Source: Candidatus Pacearchaeota archaeon (GTDB lineage Archaea; Nanobdellota; Nanobdellia; Pacearchaeales; GW2011-AR1). From it: DNA of 27,513 bases. The position numbers and the translations under genes are program-made. The notes under the pieces are model-generated. The model did not search any database, was not told where the DNA came from, and was given only the letters and a program-made list of their open reading frames with translations. Each line of letters starts with the position of its first letter. The first letter of the stretch is position 1. Below are positions 23,603 through 27,513 of this stretch, piece by piece. The stretch spans positions 1 through 27,513 of the forward strand of contig NZCB01000039.1 of the NCBI GenBank assembly GCA_002688165.1, read 5' to 3'.

Positions 23603-25401
23603 TCTTCAACCTCCCACACCTTCAATCCTTCAAAATCAAAACTGAAATCTATAGATTTTGCGCCCCTCTGAGCTAAAGCCTCTTTTATTTTATGTTCATA
23701 ATCTGATTTGCAATATATTAATAAATGTCCCCCTCCTCCAGCACCCATTAATCTGGCTCCAATTGCTCCATTAGATATTGCTTCTTCTATTAATGAGTCG
23801 ATATAGGTGTTTGTAGTTAGAGGATTAAATTTTTTCTTTTTTTTCCAACCTTCAAAAATTAATTCTGCAAATTTTCTTAAATTCCCTCTCCTTAAATTAA
23901 ATTCCATTTCAATTGCAGTATCTTTTAATTCATGTAATCTTTTAATCTTATCAGAATCTTCAAAAATTTTTTCTTCATCTCCTTTTTTATATACTTCTCC
24001 AGAAGATTTAACCCTTCTTCCTGAGCTTGTTATTAATAAATTTTTTTCTATTTCTAATAAGTTGTCTTTTCCTATTTCTGCAGAGTTTATTTTTACGTTA
24101 TTATCTCCTAAAAATTCATATAAATTTATTCCTCCAAAAGTTGAAGCATATTGATCTTGCCTTCCAGTCCGGTTCTTTAATTTTTCTTCTTCAATTTTAA
24201 ACGCAGTTTCGGCGATTTCATGTTTTGTCAATCTATTTTTCTTTCTTAAATGATTAAAAGCGCCTATAACTGAAACACATAATGAGGCGCTGGCACCAAG
24301 CCCTGAATGAGGTGCAACCTCACTCCTTACATAAAGATCAAACCCATAACCAGGATTCATCTCTAAAATAATTGCTTTTATTAATTTAAGTTCTCCATCC
24401 ATTTTAATTTCCTCTAAATTGTAAAAAGATTCTTCATAAGTTTCAAAACCTTCATAGAAATTAATAATATCTGATTTAATATTTATTTTTTTATCATCCC
24501 TTAGTGTTAATGAAGAATAAACATATTTGTTAATTGTTGCATTAATGCAAATTCCCCCATGTTTTTTATCATAGGGAGATAAATCGGTGCTACCCCCTCC
24601 AAAAGTTATTCTAACTGGGGCTCTGCTTCTTATTATTTTTTTATGACCAGAAATACTAGGAATTATTAGTCCCTCTCTAACATCTTTTTTAAATTCGTTC
24701 CAGTCTTCTTTATCTGCAACATCTAATATATACCCATTATGTAAAAAACCATTCATTTCTCCAACCAATTTTTGAAAGATTTCTTGTTCTAATGAAACTT
24801 TTTGATTCAAAGGTATATGGCTTAAAATTTGTTTATTCATAATATAAAGGCCTCCGTTTATTAGAGGATTATGAACTGATTCAATATGGTTATTATGCTC
24901 TGAGGTGTCTCTTTTATGAATTTTTAAAATTTTATTGTCATTTATTTCAACTAATTCTTGTGTTTTTGGATGGGTTGCTTCTGTAACAACCATTGTAAAA
25001 TTGGATTGATGGAATTTATGAGATTCTATTAATTTATCTAAATCTACATCTAAAAAAGTATCTCCATTAGTTACAATAAAATCTCCAGTTATTAGATGTT
25101 CTGCGTTTTTTATTGCTCCGGCAGTTCCCAAAAGCTGTTCTTTTTCATAAGAATATTTTATATTGATCCCTAGCCTTTTACCATCTCCAAAATATTCTTC
25201 AACTTTTTCTCCTAAGTGGCCTACAAGCAAAATAAAATCTTTAATTCCGTGTTTTCTTAAGCTCTCAATTTTAAATTCTAAAAAAGGCCTTCCATCAATC
25301 TCCACCATAGGTTTTGGAACTTGTTCTGTATAAGGTCTCAGCCTAGTGCCGAGACCTCCAACTAAAATCAATGCCTGGTACGCTCTTTTTGGTACTTCCA
25401 T
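23599..25401 (-). CDS. hddC-hddA: Fused heptose-1-P guanylyltransferase / heptose-7-P kinase (HddC-HddA)
   Basis: A 600-residue bifunctional protein. Residues 8 to about 240 are a sugar-1-phosphate nucleotidyltransferase: LILVGGLGTRLRPYT (11-25), VPKPMVEI (28-35) and VTNGDTFLDVD (110-120). Residues about 255-600 are a GHMP kinase: RSRAPVRITFGGGSTDL (258-274), the ATP loop VAPHSGLGASAS (362-373), the catalytic Asp416 in GRQDQYAS (413-420), and GARLMGAGGGGHL (548-560). These correspond to HddC and HddA, which phosphorylate D-glycero-D-manno-heptose 7-phosphate at C1 and, after loss of the 7-phosphate, form GDP-heptose. In many bacteria they are separate proteins. The gene is divergent from gmhA across a 90-nt promoter. 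A related fucose- or mannose-type kinase/transferase fusion is possible, but the gmhA neighbour favours heptose. Confidence 0.9.
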   Translation of the reverse strand: MEVPKRAYQALILVGGLGTRLRPYTEQVPKPMVEIDGRPFLEFKIESLRKHGIKDFILLVGHLGEKVEEYFGDGKRLGINIKYSYEKEQLLGTAGAIKNAEHLITGDFIVTNGDTFLDVDLDKLIESHKFHQSNFTMVVTEATHPKTQELVEINDNKILKIHKRDTSEHNNHIESVHNPLINGGLYIMNKQILSHIPLNQKVSLEQEIFQKLVGEMNGFLHNGYILDVADKEDWNEFKKDVREGLIIPSISGHKKIIRSRAPVRITFGGGSTDLSPYDKKHGGICINATINKYVYSSLTLRDDKKINIKSDIINFYEGFETYEESFYNLEEIKMDGELKLIKAIILEMNPGYGFDLYVRSEVAPHSGLGASASLCVSVIGAFNHLRKKNRLTKHEIAETAFKIEEEKLKNRTGRQDQYASTFGGINLYEFLGDNNVKINSAEIGKDNLLEIEKNLLITSSGRRVKSSGEVYKKGDEEKIFEDSDKIKRLHELKDTAIEMEFNLRRGNLRKFAELIFEGWKKKKKFNPLTTNTYIDSLIEEAISNGAIGARLMGAGGGGHLLIYCKSDYEHKIKEALAQRGAKSIDFSFDFEGLKVWEVEE

Positions 25402-25425
25402 ATACTATCAGATTATAGTAGTTAT

Positions 25426-25434
25426 CTTATAAGG
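25426..25434 (-). promoter_or_regulatory. TATA-like box for the heptose kinase/transferase unit
   Basis: CCTTATAAG on the minus strand is centred about 29 nt before the ATG ending at 25401, within the divergent gap shared with gmhA. Confidence 0.45.
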
Positions 25435-25461
25435 ATTATTGTGATGTTGGTTTGTATAAAT

Positions 25462-25471
25462 CTTTAAAAAA
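25462..25471 (+). promoter_or_regulatory. TATA-like box for gmhA
   Basis: CTTTAAAAAA is centred about 25 nt before the ATG at 25492, predicting a leaderless gmhA/GT2 transcript. Its distance of only about 35 bp from the leftward TATA box would allow shared control of both heptose units. Confidence 0.55.
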
Positions 25472-25491
25472 AGTTAACAGTTAGAAAATTT

Positions 25492-26052
25492 ATGAAAAGA
25501 CATATCCTGGAAATGATTGATGAAAGTTTAGATAGTGTTGTTAAGATTAAAGAGCTTATGCCTCAAATAGAAAAAGCTGCTAAGATTATGATTGATAGTT
25601 TAAAAAATGGAAATAAAGTAATAAGTTGTGGAAATGGAGGTAGTGCTAGTCAGGCGATGCATTTTTCGGGAGAGTTAGTTGGAAAGTTTTTAGTTGATAG
25701 AGGGCCACTTGCTAGTGTTTGTTTGAATTCTGATATTACTAATATAACTGCTATTGGTAATGATTATGGATATGATCAAATTTATAAAAGGCAGGTGGAA
25801 GGAATTGGTAAAAAGGGCGATGTTTTGATTTGTTTTACGACTTCGGGAAATTCTGAAAATTTGTTACAAGCTGTTAAAAATATTAAAGGAATTAAGGTGA
25901 TTAATTTATTAGGAAAGGGTGGAGGAAAAATGAGGGGGACAGGAGATGTTGATATTATAGTTGATTCTGAGCAAGTACCTAGAATTCAAGAATGTCATTT
26001 ATTGATATTGCATATTCTGGCTAAACTTATTGAGGATGAATTTATTAAATGA
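25492..26052 (+). CDS. gmhA: Sedoheptulose-7-phosphate isomerase GmhA
   Basis: Converts sedoheptulose 7-phosphate to D-glycero-D-manno-heptose 7-phosphate, the first committed step to nucleotide-activated heptose, in the cytoplasm. The 186 residues match GmhA throughout: SCGNGGSASQAMHFSGEL (45-62), TAIGNDYGYDQIY (86-98), FTTSGNSENLL (115-125) and VPRIQECHLLILH (162-174). The zinc ligands of the E. coli enzyme (His61, Glu65, Gln172, His180) correspond to His57, Glu61, Gln166 and His174 with the same spacing. Length is typical of the family. It overlaps the following GT2 gene by 4 nt and is divergent from the HddC-HddA fusion, whose product acts next in the pathway. Confidence 0.95.
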   Translation: MKRHILEMIDESLDSVVKIKELMPQIEKAAKIMIDSLKNGNKVISCGNGGSASQAMHFSGELVGKFLVDRGPLASVCLNSDITNITAIGNDYGYDQIYKRQVEGIGKKGDVLICFTTSGNSENLLQAVKNIKGIKVINLLGKGGGKMRGTGDVDIIVDSEQVPRIQECHLLILHILAKLIEDEFIK

Positions 26053-26936
26053 TCTCAATAATAATTACTTCATTTAAAGAACCAGAGACGATTGGCAAAT
26101 GTATTGAATCTATAATTAGTCAGAATATTAAGTATGATTATGAATTAATTGTTAGTGCACCAGATATTGAAACATTAATGGTGGCTAAGAGTTACAAGGC
26201 TAAGGAGCCTAGAATTAAGTTATTTAAAGATCCTGGAAAGGGCAAGAGTTATGCTTTGAATTTAATATTTAAGAAATTACGGGGAGATGTATTTATTTTG
26301 ACTGATGGTGATGTTTACATGTCAGATGGTTCTATTAATAACATAATGGAACATTTCAAGGAGGATAATGTGGGCTGTGTAACAGGAAGGCCAGTCCCAC
26401 AAGAGTATAGGTCAGACCAATATGGTTATTGGGCTAACTTTTTGTTTGATGCAGCCCATGATTTGAGGAAAAGTTTGCATGATGCAGGAAATTTTTTAGA
26501 GTGCTCGGGTTATTTATGGGCCTTTAGGAATAATGTTGTTAGTGACTTGCCACTTGACGTTGCTGAAGATACAGTTATGCCTTACTTTTTTCAGGAAAAG
26601 GGATATAAAATTAGATATGAAGAAAATGCAAAAGTTTATGTTAAAAATGCAGATAATTGGGAAGATTGGTTGAAGCAGAAGATTAGAACAAGTAAGGCTC
26701 ATGAAACCTTGAATAAATATGTTGATACCAATCTTGCTGAGAAGACAAAGAGTTTTTCTAATGAATCTAAGGGGTTGAAGTATTTGTTTACCTATCCAAA
26801 TAATCTAAAGGAATTTTACTGGACGTTGAAATTAATTATGGCCAGATTGAATATGTGGATTCGAGTTTTTTATGATACAAAGATTAAAAATAAGCAATAT
26901 ACAGATAATTGGGAGAGAGTTGATAGTACTAAATAA
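26049..26936 (+). CDS. Family 2 glycosyltransferase, possible heptosyl/hexosyl transferase
   Basis: A 295-residue GT-A enzyme. It begins MISIIITSFKEPET, has GKGKSYALN (63-71) and the DXD motif TDGDVYM (85-91, Asp86/Asp88), then AEDTVMPYFFQEKGY (about 176-190) with the catalytic-base acids and KQKIRTSKAHE (about 214-224), resembling the (Q/R)XXRW-type region of processive and membrane GT2 enzymes. The C-terminus has one weak hydrophobic stretch but no clear membrane helix. The 4-nt overlap with gmhA suggests that it uses the activated heptose or its derivative as donor; this is inference. Its stop codon abuts the stop codon of the convergent radical SAM gene with no spacer. Confidence 0.87.
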   Translation: MISIIITSFKEPETIGKCIESIISQNIKYDYELIVSAPDIETLMVAKSYKAKEPRIKLFKDPGKGKSYALNLIFKKLRGDVFILTDGDVYMSDGSINNIMEHFKEDNVGCVTGRPVPQEYRSDQYGYWANFLFDAAHDLRKSLHDAGNFLECSGYLWAFRNNVVSDLPLDVAEDTVMPYFFQEKGYKIRYEENAKVYVKNADNWEDWLKQKIRTSKAHETLNKYVDTNLAEKTKSFSNESKGLKYLFTYPNNLKEFYWTLKLIMARLNMWIRVFYDTKIKNKQYTDNWERVDSTK

Positions 26937-27513
26937 TCATACCTTATATCTAACTTTATCATAGAAAGTTTTGAATGCAACAGGAGTTTTTCTGTAAATA
27001 GGTTTGACTATTTTTTCTCGAGTATTGTCCATAACTTCAACGATTTCTCCAATTGCATAAGTAGGTCTTTCATTTTTAATATTTCTTTTTACAACATCAG
27101 GTCTTGTTAGATAATTTACATACCATGCAGGTAAAAACCCATAACGCCTTTCAGTAACTGAACCCCTCATCATGTTTAAAACTAAATTTAAGTAAGGGTT
27201 TTTCTTTTTTAATTTAATGTGTTTCCATCTATCCCAGTAATTTAAAGTTCCAGCAGTATCATTATAGGTTTTAATTAAACCATCTTCTATTGCTTTTTTA
27301 TAGAGAGGTGTCCCTTCAAAGAAAATTAGATTATTAACAGATAAAAAATAGGGTTTTGGTATTTTTTGTAATAATCTTATTGTTTGCATTATGTCATCAT
27401 TAGTCTCATAAGGGTTGCAAGAAATTATATCATACATTACAGTTAGTTTGTCTTTGTATTTGTTTATAATTTTGGCGCATTCTAAAACATGTTTTGCAGT
27501 AATGAATCTGTTA
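26937..27513 (-). CDS. Radical SAM protein, C-terminal part (5' end outside window)
   Basis: The frame is open to the right edge: codons upstream of the first in-frame ATG (27437) read NRFITAKHVLECAKIINKY, matching the helical repeat region of radical SAM TIM barrels, so the real start lies beyond the window. The visible 190 or so residues contain MYDIISCNPYETNDD, the typical late-barrel strand (usually DxIxGxPxET), and NLIFFEGTPLYKKA, the PGTPLY-like block that follows it. The CX3CX2C motif and any B12 domain would be outside. The tail (about 100 residues, basic, with PTYAIGEIVEV) is of unknown role. The pattern fits the B12-binding subgroup seen twice earlier in the window, but without the N-terminus this cannot be shown. 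Confidence 0.8.
   Translation of the reverse strand, partial: NRFITAKHVLECAKIINKYKDKLTVMYDIISCNPYETNDDIMQTIRLLQKIPKPYFLSVNNLIFFEGTPLYKKAIEDGLIKTYNDTAGTLNYWDRWKHIKLKKKNPYLNLVLNMMRGSVTERRYGFLPAWYVNYLTRPDVVKRNIKNERPTYAIGEIVEVMDNTREKIVKPIYRKTPVAFKTFYDKVRYKV

Noticed and set aside
23807..24154. Plus-strand open frame inside the HddC-HddA gene
   Set aside because: It is a shadow of the GHMP kinase coding strand, Phe/Leu/Ser-rich, without recognisable motifs or a start context.
1..27513. CRISPR arrays, tRNA or rRNA genes, insertion sequences
   Set aside because: Gaps between genes are about 100 nt or less; I saw no regularly spaced repeats, no transposase frame and no tRNA-like TPsiC/acceptor pattern in them.

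Overview
The window looks like a compact, low-G+C archaeal chromosome segment, most likely from a DPANN-type lineage such as Woesearchaeota or Pacearchaeota. This is inferred from gene families and small gene sizes; no rRNA is present. The archaeal markers are an STT3/AglB oligosaccharyltransferase, a dolichyl-phosphate type GlcNAc-1-P transferase, a two-subunit 2-oxoacid:ferredoxin oxidoreductase, a split ADP-forming acyl-CoA synthetase, a ribose-1,5-bisphosphate isomerase-like protein, and TATA boxes (CTTTAAA-like) centred about 25 nt before many start codons, as expected for leaderless transcripts. Genes are packed with many 4-nt ATGA overlaps. No gene-free stretch exceeds about 100 nt, and I saw no tRNA, rRNA, CRISPR or insertion sequence.

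Layout: (1) 1-443, the 3' part of a membrane-anchored, Gly-linker, Cys-rich surface protein. (2) 462-5879, minus strand, a tightly coupled energy operon: OFOR gamma-alpha, OFOR beta, flavodoxin, acyl-CoA synthetase beta and alpha, then a ribose-1,5-bisphosphate isomerase-like gene. Together these can oxidise a 2-oxoacid to acyl-CoA, pass electrons to a carrier and recover ATP from the thioester. (3) 5970-6975, a SpoIIM-family membrane protein and a 47-residue zinc-ribbon microprotein. (4) 7037-13095, the N-glycosylation core: AglB, GlcNAc-1-P transferase, flippase-like membrane protein, a membrane GT2 and a 61-residue membrane protein. (5) 13170-17799, a B12-binding radical SAM enzyme with a CX4CX2C cluster motif, then on the minus strand a polysaccharide deacetylase, a DPM1-like GT2 and a canonical B12-binding radical SAM enzyme. 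(6) 17891-20892, a DUF4346 protein, then a three-gene unit of nucleotidyltransferase, alkaline-phosphatase-superfamily protein without a visible nucleophile, and methyltransferase. (7) 20882-26936, a heptose locus around a divergent promoter: leftward a fused HddC-HddA protein, a GDP-sugar dehydratase-like SDR and a GT-C transferase; rightward GmhA and a GT2. (8) 26937-27513, the C-terminal part of a further radical SAM protein.

Regions 4-8 read as one surface-glycan locus. A lipid-linked sugar would be started by the GPT enzyme, extended by GT2 and GT-C enzymes (possibly with a GDP-heptose-derived sugar), trimmed or decorated by the deacetylase, methyltransferase and B12 radical SAM enzymes, flipped, and transferred to protein by AglB. 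The most unusual parts are the heptose pathway in an archaeal N-glycosylation setting, the group of radical SAM enzymes with a neighbouring DUF4346 protein, and the nucleotidyltransferase/degenerate phosphodiesterase pair.
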